This document shows positions 39,133 to 48,300 of a DNA stretch of 64,000 nt, in pieces. Position 1 is the stretch's first letter. Every line of letters starts with the position of its first letter. The notes beneath the pieces are model-generated. The model had not been told where the DNA came from. It made no database searches and worked only from the letters and a program-made list of their open reading frames with translations. The position numbers and the translations under genes are program-made. Source of the stretch: Candidatus Sulfopaludibacter sp. SbA3 (GTDB taxonomy: Bacteria > Acidobacteriota > Terriglobia > Bryobacterales > Bryobacteraceae); the NCBI GenBank assembly GCA_945890485.1, contig CAMDCN010000013.1, positions 62,001 through 126,000 on the forward strand, in the 5' to 3' direction.

Positions 39133-40134
39133 CTAAAGTTCCGCGCCGGGCTCTCGCTCCATCAGGTCCCGCAGCGCGTCGTGCGGACTTTTGCCCTGCT
39201 CGAAAATCGCGAACATCGTCTCCGCAATCGGCATGGATACCCGTTGCCGCCGGGCCAGCTCCACCGCCGAGTAAGTGTTCTCGACGCCCTCGGCCACCAT
39301 GTGCATGCCGTCCTGGATCTCGGCCAACGTCCGGCCTTTGGCTAACTCCAACCCGACCCGCCGGTTCCGGCTCAGGTCGCCCGTGCACGTCAAAATCAAA
39401 TCGCCCAACCCCGCCAGCCCCGACAGCGTCGATGCCTGCGCGCCCATCGAAACCGCGAGTCGCGTCAACTCCGCCAACCCTCGCGTCAGCAGCCCCGCCA
39501 TCGCATTCGAACCCAAGCCCAGGCCGCTGCACACGCCGGCCGCGATCGCGATTACGTTCTTCAGCGCCCCGCCCAGCTCCGTGCCAATTGGGTCGCTATT
39601 CGTATAAATCCGAAACGTTGGCCCAGCAAACTCCCGCTGAATGCGCGCCGCCAAGGCCGTGTCGACAGAACTCGCCGCCACCAGCGTCGGCTCTCCCCGG
39701 GCCAGTTCCTTCGCGAACGAGGGCCCACTCAGAACGGCCAACTGTGCTGGAAACTTAGGCCGCGTCACCGCATCAATCACCTCGCTCATTCGCAATGAAG
39801 TGCCCCGCTCCACGCCCTTGGTGGCGCTCACAATCGGCGCCCCCGGCGGCAGATGCGGAAGCGCGCTGGAAAACACCGCCCGCACATGCATCGAAGGCAC
39901 CGCGCCCAGCACGATTTCCGCCGCCTGCAGCGCTTCGCCCAACTCCCAGACCACCTGCACGTTCGGCGGCAGCCGGAAGCCGTCCAGATACTTCTTGTTC
40001 TCCCGATGCGCCTGCATCTGCTCAGCCAGTTCCCGCTCGAAGCTCCATAGGACCAGCCGCTCATAGCGCGGCGCCAGCACCATCGCCAAGGCCGTCCCGT
40101 AACTCCCGGCGCCCAGGATTGTTAATTGGCTCAC
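39133..40134 (-). CDS. gpsA: Glycerol-3-phosphate dehydrogenase [NAD(P)+]
   Basis: A 333-residue protein with the Rossmann motif ILGAGSYGTALAMVLA, SATKGVE, LSGPSFAKELARGEP and GLAGLGDLILTCTG. It reduces dihydroxyacetone phosphate to sn-glycerol-3-phosphate for phospholipid synthesis. The plsY gene upstream overlaps its start by 4 bases, so both enzymes of the early lipid pathway are co-expressed. Confidence 0.96.
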   Translation of the reverse strand: MSQLTILGAGSYGTALAMVLAPRYERLVLWSFERELAEQMQAHRENKKYLDGFRLPPNVQVVWELGEALQAAEIVLGAVPSMHVRAVFSSALPHLPPGAPIVSATKGVERGTSLRMSEVIDAVTRPKFPAQLAVLSGPSFAKELARGEPTLVAASSVDTALAARIQREFAGPTFRIYTNSDPIGTELGGALKNVIAIAAGVCSGLGLGSNAMAGLLTRGLAELTRLAVSMGAQASTLSGLAGLGDLILTCTGDLSRNRRVGLELAKGRTLAEIQDGMHMVAEGVENTYSAVELARRQRVSMPIAETMFAIFEQGKSPHDALRDLMEREPGAEL

Positions 40135-40712
40135 AACTTATTCTCCGTCCCCGCCCGCAACCGGGCAATATTCCCCCGGTGCCGCCAGATAATGAACACG
40201 CCGCCTACCAATGCCGCCAGCACAATCCAATTCGAGGGATGATCAATCATCCAAACCGCCACCGGCGCCATGGCCGCGCCGACAATCGAACCCAGCGAAA
40301 CATAGCGGGTGCGGGCTACCGTAGCGGCAAAGACTACCGTCACGGCCAGCAGCGGCATCGGCGCCAGATAGAGAAACGCGCCTACAAAACTCGCCACCGC
40401 TTTGCCACCCTGGAACTTCAGAAACACAGGGAACGCATGCCCCAATATCACGGTCAACCCCGCCAGCGCCAGCCACATCGGCTCGGCGGAGCCGTACCGC
40501 GCCATTAGCCAAACCGCCAGCCATCCCTTCCCGATATCCAGCAAGAGCGTGCCGATTCCTACCAGCTTCCCGCTCGTTCGCGCTACATTGGTTGCGCCAA
40601 TATTGCCGCTGCCCATGGCGCGAACGTCCTGGCCGGTCTTCCACCGCACCAGCAAATATCCGAACGGAACCCCGCCTAACAGGTAGGCCACCACCAGCCA
40701 CAGGAAAGTCAT
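40131..40712 (-). CDS. plsY: Glycerol-3-phosphate acyltransferase
   Basis: ATG 40712 (193 residues) overlaps the thpR stop as ATGA; the longer frame from 40781 lies inside thpR. Membrane segments and the family motifs LLGGVPFGYLL, GSGNIGATNVARTSG, GHAFPVFLKFQGGKAVA and a final membrane pair identify PlsY, which uses acyl-phosphate to acylate glycerol-3-phosphate. Downstream gpsA supplies its substrate. Confidence 0.95.
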   Translation of the reverse strand: MTFLWLVVAYLLGGVPFGYLLVRWKTGQDVRAMGSGNIGATNVARTSGKLVGIGTLLLDIGKGWLAVWLMARYGSAEPMWLALAGLTVILGHAFPVFLKFQGGKAVASFVGAFLYLAPMPLLAVTVVFAATVARTRYVSLGSIVGAAMAPVAVWMIDHPSNWIVLAALVGGVFIIWRHRGNIARLRAGTENKL

Positions 40713-41248
40713 CCCAGCGGAAACTCCTTGATCTTTCGATATACCGAGCCCTGGGCCTCCGCCCGGCTTGCATACAGCCAAAACGACGCAACCCGAAACT
40801 TACCAAAGTCGATCGATTCGAGGTCGCCGATCGCCCGCCGCAACTCCGTCACCGGTACGCTCGTTCGGATCCGCGCCAGCGTCAAGTGGGGCGAATACCG
40901 CTTCGTCTCTTTCGGTATGCCCAGCCGCCCGCATGCCGCGTCGGTCTGCTCATGTAAGTCACCCAGTTCGTCCGCCGCTGCCACCCCGGCGAAGAGCACC
41001 CTTGGCTGGTGTGGATTCGGATACCACCCCAGTCCACGGACCTCCAGCGAGAATGCGGGCACCCGCACGGTGCCAAGCTCTCGCTCAATCCCTGCTAGGT
41101 CGGCCCAGTCACCGATAAACTTCGTCGTAATGTGCCAGTTTGCGGCCGGGCTCCAGGTAATCGGTGCCGTCGGTTCGAGCACAGCCACCAACTCCGTCAG
41201 TTTTTGGCGGACCTCTTCCGGCACATCAATCGCGGTGAACAAACGCAT
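40709..41248 (-). CDS. thpR: RNA 2',3'-cyclic phosphodiesterase
   Basis: A 179-residue member of the 2H phosphoesterase family with both HxTx motifs: HITTKFIG (near residue 45) and HLTLARI (near 127). It opens 2',3'-cyclic phosphates in RNA. It is in one minus-strand set with plsY and gpsA, overlapping plsY by 4 bases. Confidence 0.92.
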   Translation of the reverse strand: MRLFTAIDVPEEVRQKLTELVAVLEPTAPITWSPAANWHITTKFIGDWADLAGIERELGTVRVPAFSLEVRGLGWYPNPHQPRVLFAGVAAADELGDLHEQTDAACGRLGIPKETKRYSPHLTLARIRTSVPVTELRRAIGDLESIDFGKFRVASFWLYASRAEAQGSVYRKIKEFPLG

Positions 41249-41269
41249 CGTGATAACTTTCTAGTCTAG

Positions 41270-41824
41270 TTGATTGCTCTTCCTGAAAGCTTCTACGGGC
41301 GCGATACGGTCACGGTGGCCCGGGCGCTGCTTGGCAAAATTCTCGTCCACGGGGAACGCTCCGGCCGAATCGTCGAGGTGGAAGCCTACCTCGGAGCGGA
41401 TGACCTTGCCGCCCATTCGAGCCGAGGCCTAACGCCGCGCACCCGTGTGATCTTCGGGCCCCCCGGCCGAGCGTATGTCTATTTGAACTACGGCATCCAC
41501 GAATGCCTCAACGTCGTCGCCGAACCTGACGGCGTCCCCGGTTGCGTGTTAATCCGGGCCTTGACGCCCGTTGCCGGCCTCGCCGGTCGCCTCGACGGTC
41601 CCGGCCGCCTCACCAAAGCCATGGGTGTCGACCGGCGCTTCTACGGCCATTGCTTCTGGAACGCGCCCCTTTGTATTCTCGATGCGCCGTCGCCCGTTGA
41701 GCCCATTGAAGTTACGGCCCGCATCGGCATCACTCGCTGCGCCGACTGGCCCCTGCGATTCCTGCTGGGACAACGGGGCTGGGACCACGGGGCTGAGCCT
41801 GATCGGCCTGCCAGCCCCGTCTGA
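41270..41824 (+). CDS. DNA-3-methyladenine glycosylase (AAG type)
   Basis: A 184-residue protein beginning at TTG 41270 (no ATG is near the N-terminus; start is tentative). Motifs ALLGKILVHGERSGRIVEVE, AYLGADDLAAHSSRG and YVYLNYGIHECLNVV are those of alkyladenine glycosylase, whose conserved Glu and Tyr residues flip and cut damaged bases. It lies divergent from thpR, 21 bases apart. Confidence 0.92.
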   Translation: MIALPESFYGRDTVTVARALLGKILVHGERSGRIVEVEAYLGADDLAAHSSRGLTPRTRVIFGPPGRAYVYLNYGIHECLNVVAEPDGVPGCVLIRALTPVAGLAGRLDGPGRLTKAMGVDRRFYGHCFWNAPLCILDAPSPVEPIEVTARIGITRCADWPLRFLLGQRGWDHGAEPDRPASPV

Positions 41825-41918
41825 GCGCGGTCTGCATCTTCCTCCGAACGCTAAGATGCGACCACCCTTCCACCGTGCCACACACGCGGCCCGATTGAAT
41901 AGAGGAGTAAGACAAATT

Positions 41919-41943
41919 AGTACTGGAATGTAACTCCAATACT
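41919..41943 (-). terminator. Weak terminator-like hairpin
   Basis: AGTACTGGA (41919-41927) pairs with TCCAATACT (41935-41943), one mismatch, 7-base loop. On the minus strand it follows the stop of the unknown gene by 8 bases and is followed by a slightly T-rich stretch. Probably terminates that gene. Confidence 0.4.
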
Positions 41944-41950
41944 AAGTACG

Positions 41951-42454
41951 TCAGTTCCGGCTGCCCACCGGCTCGCGGCGCCCGTGCAGCGGCCGGAATA
42001 CCCCAGCGCCGCACACCGCCACCCCCGCCTGCAGCATCGCCGAAAGCAGGTTGAAGAGCAGGCCGTAGATCACCTGTTCGCTCACATTCTGCCGGCCTGG
42101 CAGCTTAAACCCTGTCGGCAACTCCTTCGCGAGCCGCAACCGTACACCTTCCAGCTCCAACTGGCCCCGCGGTCCCCGCTTGTTTCCCACGCTGATCGGC
42201 GTCTGCAAAACGTTACCCGTCGCGCCGTCGATATAGAACTGGCAGCGTGAAAACCACCCCAGATTCGCCGGCTCCGCCGCGTCAAACACCAGCAAGGGAA
42301 CCTGCCGTTCCGTCGCCGTCAAATCGAGCGTCAGCGCCAGAGAGGTCTCCTCGATCGACACGGCGAATCCGGCCTGTTGGCAAACCTGCGCCAACTGTTC
42401 CATATCGTATTCGAGCAAAAGGAGCCGGTGCTTTCCGGCCTGAAGCAGCTGCAT
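41951..42454 (-). CDS. Conserved-looking protein of unknown function
   Basis: A 167-residue product with no family I recognise. The N-terminal part resembles a small mixed alpha/beta domain (QLLQAGKHRLLLLEYDMEQL), the middle has a possible beta region (CQFYIDGATGNVLQTP), and residues about 125-150 contain a hydrophobic stretch (VIYGLLFNLLSAMLQAGVAV) that could be membrane-associated. Codon use looks like its neighbours. A 39-codon frame ends 6 bases upstream and could be translated together with it. There is no clear ribosome binding site. Confidence 0.5.
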   Translation of the reverse strand: MQLLQAGKHRLLLLEYDMEQLAQVCQQAGFAVSIEETSLALTLDLTATERQVPLLVFDAAEPANLGWFSRCQFYIDGATGNVLQTPISVGNKRGPRGQLELEGVRLRLAKELPTGFKLPGRQNVSEQVIYGLLFNLLSAMLQAGVAVCGAGVFRPLHGRREPVGSRN

Positions 42455-42460
42455 GAGATT

Positions 42461-42580
42461 CTATTGTAGCTGGAGCACGTGCGCCAGCGCCGCAATCACG
42501 ATGCAAATCGTCACATGGGCGATCATCCCGTAGTGAAACCAATGGCGCGTATAGCGGATCACGTCGTGTACTAAGGTCAC
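42461..42580 (-). CDS. Possible small membrane protein (39 residues)
   Basis: A GTG-started frame encodes a 39-residue product with one hydrophobic helix (MIAHVTICIVIAALAHVL) after a basic, aromatic N-terminus (RYTRHWFHYG). It is preceded by an in-frame stop two codons before GTG and ends 6 bases before the unknown gene downstream, so the two could be coupled. No strong ribosome site is seen. It might be a chance frame. Confidence 0.35.
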   Translation of the reverse strand: MTLVHDVIRYTRHWFHYGMIAHVTICIVIAALAHVLQLQ

Positions 42581-42680
42581 ACTTCACTTTGGCCCGTCCG
42601 TCCGTCTTTGAGAATAGATCGGGGTAGGGTGTTCGTCCTATGACCGCTGGACTTGGGTTCCAGTACTCTACGCTATAGAA

Positions 42681-43664
42681 ATGCGCTTCGCCCTGCTCGC
42701 TCTCGTTTCCCTCCCACTGCTGGCCCAGCCACCCGCTCCCGGCCCCGACCACCGCGGGGACCAGATCCTGAAGTCCATCGACAACTATATGTGGCACCTC
42801 AAACTCAGCGACATTGCTGTCGTGGATCAGGTAGCCTACACCTCCACCCCGCCGCACTACGAAGCCAACCCCACCGGCCAGGGCGCCGGCAACGACATGA
42901 TCGTCTATGCCTACACGTTCATCCCGAAAGCGCTCGACCGCACCAGGAAGCAGCCTTCGATCGTCTACGTCCACGGCGGCGTGCACAGCAATCTCCAGAG
43001 CGGCGGGGCCTCGAATGGCGCGCACATCATCCGCGAGCTACTCGAACTCGGCTACACGGTCATCGCCCCCGATTACCGCGGCTCCACCGGCTATGGTGCA
43101 GGCTACTACAACCGCATCGACTACGGCGGTCGCGAAAACGATGACGTCCACGCCGCCCGCGCCTGGCTACTCGAACGCTACAGCTTCCTCGATCCCGCCA
43201 AGGTCGGCATCCTCGGTTGGAGCCACGGCGGCATGATCACGCTAATGACGATCTTTCAGCATCCCAAGGACTATGCCGTTGCCTACGCTGGCGTCCCGGT
43301 GAGCGACCTGGTCGCCCGCCTCGGCTACAAGTCCGAGACCTACCGGAAGATATTCAGCGCCAAGAGCCATATCGGCAAGAGTGTGGACGAGGATGTGCAT
43401 GCCTACTTGAAGCGGAGCCCTTTCACGCATGCCGCCAAGCTGGAAACGCCACTGTGGATTGACGGAAACACGATTGACGAAGACGTTAACGTCCTCGAAG
43501 TCCGCCGCATGATCGACGCCCTCAAAGCAGCAGGCAAGAAGTTTGAATCCAAGATATGGGACGGCGCACCCGGTGGTCACCACTTCAATCGCCTCGATAC
43601 CAAACTTGCCCGCGACTCTCGCGCCGAGATCTGGCGGTTTCTGGGGCAGCACCTTACGCGGTAG
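42681..43664 (+). CDS. Secreted S9-like alpha/beta hydrolase
   Basis: A 327-residue protein with a signal peptide (about 1-16, PLLAQ) and a prolyl-oligopeptidase-type fold. VYVHGGVHSNLQSG forms the oxyanion region, GWSHGG the nucleophile elbow, Asp in NTIDEDVNV and His in GGHHFNR complete the triad. DYRGSTGYG is conserved in S9 peptidases. It has no propeller domain, so the substrate could be a peptide or an ester. The 3' end overlaps the kinase gene by 11 bases. Confidence 0.85.
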   Translation: MRFALLALVSLPLLAQPPAPGPDHRGDQILKSIDNYMWHLKLSDIAVVDQVAYTSTPPHYEANPTGQGAGNDMIVYAYTFIPKALDRTRKQPSIVYVHGGVHSNLQSGGASNGAHIIRELLELGYTVIAPDYRGSTGYGAGYYNRIDYGGRENDDVHAARAWLLERYSFLDPAKVGILGWSHGGMITLMTIFQHPKDYAVAYAGVPVSDLVARLGYKSETYRKIFSAKSHIGKSVDEDVHAYLKRSPFTHAAKLETPLWIDGNTIDEDVNVLEVRRMIDALKAAGKKFESKIWDGAPGGHHFNRLDTKLARDSRAEIWRFLGQHLTR

Positions 43665-44625
43665 GCGTTGTCCGCCGGCCTTCCTCCCACGCCCCCAGGT
43701 CCTGGAGCATCGCGCTGACGGATTGATATCGCTCTGCTGGGGTCGGTCGTAACGCCCGCCGTAGAATTTCGGCGAGCCAAGGATCGACTTCCCCCGCCGG
43801 CGGCATCTCGCCGCCGGCGAGTCGCCGTCCGGTCACCAACTCGAATAACAGTCCTCCCAGTCCATACACATCGGTCAACGGCGAAATCGGCTCGCCGGCC
43901 ATCTGTTCCGGCGCCGCATAGGCCGGGGTCAACGGGCCGGATCGCTGCTCCGGCGCGGAACTCTCCTGCCGGTCGAGCAACTTGGCCACTCCAAAATCCA
44001 GCAACTTCGGCTGACCGCCATCGGTCACCAGCACATTGCTTGGCTTCAGGTCCCCATGCACCACTTGGTGGGCATGCGCGTACTCCACCGCTTCTGCCAC
44101 CGCCCGGAAAAGCTTCACCCGCTCAGCGACGATTCTCCCTCTCCGCTGCCAGTCCGCCAGTGGCTCACCTTCGACATATTCCATCACCAGGTAAGGTTCT
44201 CCCGTCGCCGTCCGCCCGCCGTCCAGGAATCGGGCAATTCCCGGATGGTCCAGTCGGGACAGAATCTGCCGCTCATCAAGAAAACGTCTCAGCAAGCCCG
44301 CTCCCCCCCAGCGCATGCACTTCACGGCGAGGGTCCGGCCGAAGCCTTCGGCCAGATACACCGTCCCCATGCCTCCGCTACCCAGGCGCCGCAACACCCG
44401 GTATGGGCCTAAGGTCTCCGGCAACGCGTCCTCCCAGAAGAGGCGCAGAGAGCCCTCGGCGTCCTCAAACCAGGCGAACGCCTCCCCTTCCGTCTGCAGC
44501 ATCGACAGCAACGTCACTTCTAGTTCCTGATCGCCGCCGCACTCGCGCGCCAAGAACCCGGCCCATTCGCTGGCCGGCATCGCCCGGGCTGCGTGAAACA
44601 GTTCATCCAACCGATTGAGACTCAT
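43654..44625 (-). CDS. Soluble Ser/Thr protein kinase paired with an ECF sigma
   Basis: ATG 44625 (323 residues) is chosen over the longer frame because it overlaps the sigma-gene stop by 23 bases. A short helical N-terminus (about 1-70) is followed by the kinase: Gly loop GSGGMG (82-87), Lys102, HGD at 190-192 in place of HRD, DFG 210-212, and PLTPAYAAPEQM. There is no membrane helix and no C-terminal repeat domain. The HGD change makes this a non-RD-type kinase that may not need activation-loop phosphorylation. It is next to a TIGR02999-type sigma factor that it may control. Confidence 0.9.
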   Translation of the reverse strand: MSLNRLDELFHAARAMPASEWAGFLARECGGDQELEVTLLSMLQTEGEAFAWFEDAEGSLRLFWEDALPETLGPYRVLRRLGSGGMGTVYLAEGFGRTLAVKCMRWGGAGLLRRFLDERQILSRLDHPGIARFLDGGRTATGEPYLVMEYVEGEPLADWQRRGRIVAERVKLFRAVAEAVEYAHAHQVVHGDLKPSNVLVTDGGQPKLLDFGVAKLLDRQESSAPEQRSGPLTPAYAAPEQMAGEPISPLTDVYGLGGLLFELVTGRRLAGGEMPPAGEVDPWLAEILRRALRPTPAERYQSVSAMLQDLGAWEEGRRTTPTA

Positions 44626-45196
44626 CGTTGCGGCCTCCGCGAAGATGATGAAACAGCCACGCACGCGCCGTGTCCCAGCCGCGCTTCACCGATGCTGGAG
44701 AAATCGCCAGCGCGTCCGCTGTCTCCTCCACTGTCAGACCCCCGAAAAATCGGCACTCCACGATCTGCAATAGACGCGGTTCCCGCTCTCCGAGCAGCGA
44801 CAGCGCTTCATCCAGCGCCAACAGTTCAACACTCCGTTGCTCGCTGATCCGAGCCTGCTCACTCAACTCCACCCGCTGCAGGCCACCGCCCCGTTTGGTC
44901 CGCTGCATGTGTTTGGCATGGTCTACCAGGACGTTCCGCATCGCCACCGAAGCAAAATAGAAGAAGTGAGCCCGGCTCGCCCACGGCTCGCTTTGGCCTC
45001 CCGACAGGTGCAGGAAAACCTCATGCACCAGACTGGTGGTGTTCGGGGCCTCCTGCCCTCGCCACTGCCAGCGGCGGCGGCGAGCGATCTTCCGTAGCTC
45101 CTCATAAACCAAGGGCAAGACCTCTTCGGCCGCGCTCCGGTCTCCGTGCGCGAACGCGGCCAATAGGGTCGTCAGGTTTTCCGGGGCTGTCCTCAT
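44603..45196 (-). CDS. ECF sigma factor, TIGR02999 type
   Basis: A 197-residue sigma factor with region 2 (TTSLVHEVFLHLSGG, FYFASVAMRNVLVDHA) and region 4 (VEETADALAISPASVKRGWD). This type is common in Acidobacteriota and Planctomycetota and usually sits beside a Ser/Thr kinase rather than an anti-sigma factor, as here. The kinase gene starts inside its 3' end. The regulon is unknown. Confidence 0.9.
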   Translation of the reverse strand: MRTAPENLTTLLAAFAHGDRSAAEEVLPLVYEELRKIARRRRWQWRGQEAPNTTSLVHEVFLHLSGGQSEPWASRAHFFYFASVAMRNVLVDHAKHMQRTKRGGGLQRVELSEQARISEQRSVELLALDEALSLLGEREPRLLQIVECRFFGGLTVEETADALAISPASVKRGWDTARAWLFHHLRGGRNDESQSVG

Positions 45197-45309
45197 GCTG
45201 GTTTCGACAAACCATCACCTGGGTCGGGTCGCCGCCCGTCCGTTGGTTTCTTAGGTTGGAGTTTGTCAAAGTATACATGGGTCAGCCCCTTCTCCGAACT
45301 CGTCGCTGC

Positions 45310-48300
45310 CTACTTGATTTCAATCGAACGCGCCTCAATCTGCGCGCCGATCACCAGTCCCAGGTCCAACCCGGGAGCCTGGAACGGAGCCACTTGGCCG
45401 GCCGAACGAAAGCTGAACAATCCCAGCAATCCGAACTTTTCTCCCAAGTCGCCCGCCGCCTGCACGGCCGGCAGGTTCGCCAGGGCAGAAGCCGGCACCG
45501 TGAAGTTTCCGTTGCCCGCCTCCGCCACGCAGACGAAGCCGCTGCTGGCCTTGTTCGTCTGGTCGGTGCCGTAACCCAGCACCAACAAGCTCTCCCCTGG
45601 AGTGCCGCCGGTCCAGTCCACCCGGAACGGCGCCTTCCGGTCGATCACCCCCAACTGACTCCGATTGGTCCAGTTCAGCGGAGGCCGTAGCGTAATGCTC
45701 GCGTTGAAGGCGCCCACATCCGGGCCACCCGTGCCCGAGATCGTAAACGTTCCGGCGTCCAGCGGAACCATGGCCGGAGCGCCGGGTAGCGGGATACTGC
45801 CGCCCAACAAGCCGAGATATGTGCCATTGGTTGAACGCTCCAGGTTCGCCGTCTTGCCGGCCGAACCCACCCGCAACGTCGCCCCGGCGTCCAGCATCTT
45901 CGAGGCGCCGGTGGTTTGCAGAGGACCGCCGAAGGCGCCTCCGAGCAACTCGGAAATGTCCCGTACCCCGGCGAACGCCTGGCAGGTGCCCACGGGCGGC
46001 ATCGAGGTCAGCATATTGAATCCCAGATCGCCCGCCGCCGTCACCTCGGGGAACGCGGCCACGCCCAGATCAGCATCCAGCTTCTGCTCGCCGTCCGTCA
46101 CCGTGTTGATCGTGGCCGAAAGCCGCGTCAGCATCACCACGCCCACCTTGCCGCCTGTCGAGGTTAACGTCGAAACCGGGTTCGCCGCGTCCTTGCAGAC
46201 CTGCCCGCTCGGTTCAATCGCCATGGTGACCACGTTGCTCCACACGTCGCCCGCCTTCACCTGCACGGGCACATAGCAGCCCTGCGGGGCATCGTCCGGC
46301 ACCTCGGCCACAATCTGGTCGACCCCGGAGCAACAAGGGGCCCGTCCCGTGTACAGGAGATTCGCCGGTTTCCCGCCAATGGTCATCTCAAACGGGAAGG
46401 GCAGATTGCCCGCCGGCGGCGCCACATTGTCCGGCGCCGTGATCGGCCCCGCGCCGGTGCCCCATAGAATGATCACCTGCCGCGGCTTCGCCGTCGCCGA
46501 ACGGGTATTCAGCGGCTGCTCCAACTGCGTCTGGAAGTTCTGAATGATGCCCGGCCCCCGGCCTTGGCTCGTCGCGAAGATCCCGAAGTTGTGTTGGGCA
46601 ATTCGAACCGGCACCGCCCGGCTCGCGTTGCCATTGAAGGTAACGATCATCTCCGCATTGCCCAACGGTGCATTCGACGGAATGATGCCGTTGATCTGCG
46701 TGCTCGACGTGAACACCAGATAGCAGTCCACCGTCCGGGTCCCTTGGCGTACCTGCACCCGTGTCCCGCCCAGATTGGTTGGCAGCGGAAACTGTTCAGC
46801 TTGCTGGGGCGGAGTTGGGCCGACGCCTGCCGCAAAGATCGTGAAAAACGATCCTTGCGCCAAGGCGCCGCCCGGCAGCGACGGCGGGACGCCGCTAGCC
46901 GAATTCACGATCCCGTTCTCGGTCACCGTGGGCGTACCGGGAATGGAACCCGCCTCCTGCGTCAGTGTGAACGTTTGCCCGTTCACCGTCATCGTTGCCG
47001 TTCGCGCGCTGGTCGTCGCGTTCGCGTCGACCGTATACGGAATCCGGCCTGCTCCCGTCCCCGAGGAAGGGGAGCCTACTTTCAGCCAGGCATCATTGCT
47101 CCGCGCCGTCCAGGCGCAGGTTGAGGTTGTGGCGCTCACCACAATCGTGCTGCTGCCGCCGCCTGGGCCCATCCGCGCTGTCGTCGGAGAGATCGTCACA
47201 GTGCACGAACTGCCCGCTGCCTGCACTATCGTATGTACCTGCGCGGCGGTGATCACCCGGCCCGTGCGCGTCACTGGATCCGGATTGGCCGAAACGACGT
47301 AATCCACGGCGCCCGAGCCCTTGCCGTTCGCGTTGCGAACCGCGGTGAGTCGAACCCAAGGCACCTCACTGTGAGCATTCCAGGCGCAGGTGTCCGCCGT
47401 CGTCACGCGGATGATCCCCGTCGACTGCGCCGGTGGGGGTGCCGCCGAAAGCGGGGTCACGAAGTAGTTGCAACCAGGGGTAACCGTCCATCCCACGCCG
47501 GTGGTACCGCCACCTCCGGAGCCTTGGCAGGCTGAAACCCGCCGTGTCCCCCGGCCCGTTCTTGTCCCGGCGGTAACCGAGACTTCCACGTCGGCCTCCC
47601 GGGCCGGATCGGCCGGCGAGTAGGAAACCTCACAAGTGCTCGTGATGTTCGATGCGACCGTTTGCAGCAACGCCTGCAGTTCCGCTGACGTGGCGCCCCG
47701 TGTAAACGTGCCCCCCGTCTCGGACCCGATCCGTTGCAGTACCGTCTCGTTGATACCCGAACCGAACCCCACCGCATAAACGGCCGTCTGCGCCGCCTTG
47801 GCCGCCGCGATGGCCTCGTCGATCGTCTTGCCGCTCACGTTGTTCGATCCATCCGTCATCAGCACCATCACCCGCCTTCCGGGTATCGTCGCCAGATCTT
47901 GCGCGGCTTGGAATACCGCCAGATACAGTGCGGTGCTGCCGCCGATGGACAGGCTGTTGATCGCGGTATTCGCCAACTGCTTGTTCGTGGTAAACGCCTG
48001 CTTCTTCGTCACCACCGAATCGAAGTTGTACACGGCTACCTGGTCGCTCGCCCCGAGCGAGTTCACCAGGCTCACCGCCGCGGCCTTTTCGTTTACCAAG
48101 TCCGTCGTACTGAGTGATCCGCTGGTGTCGATCACAATTGCCACTGCCGCGCCCGATCCCGCGGACCCGCTCCCGCCCGAGGAACTGCACGTCACGCTCA
48201 CCGGGCGCGAGACCTGATTCTCCGTCAAGGTGAAGTTCGACGAGGTAAGGCCCGTCACCGCCTGGCCGGAGCCGTCCACCACAGATACCACCAGCTTCTT

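Noticed and set aside
42282-43025. A 247-codon minus-strand frame
   Set aside because: Overlaps the secreted hydrolase and the unknown gene; no family features and no ribosome site; explained as a shadow.
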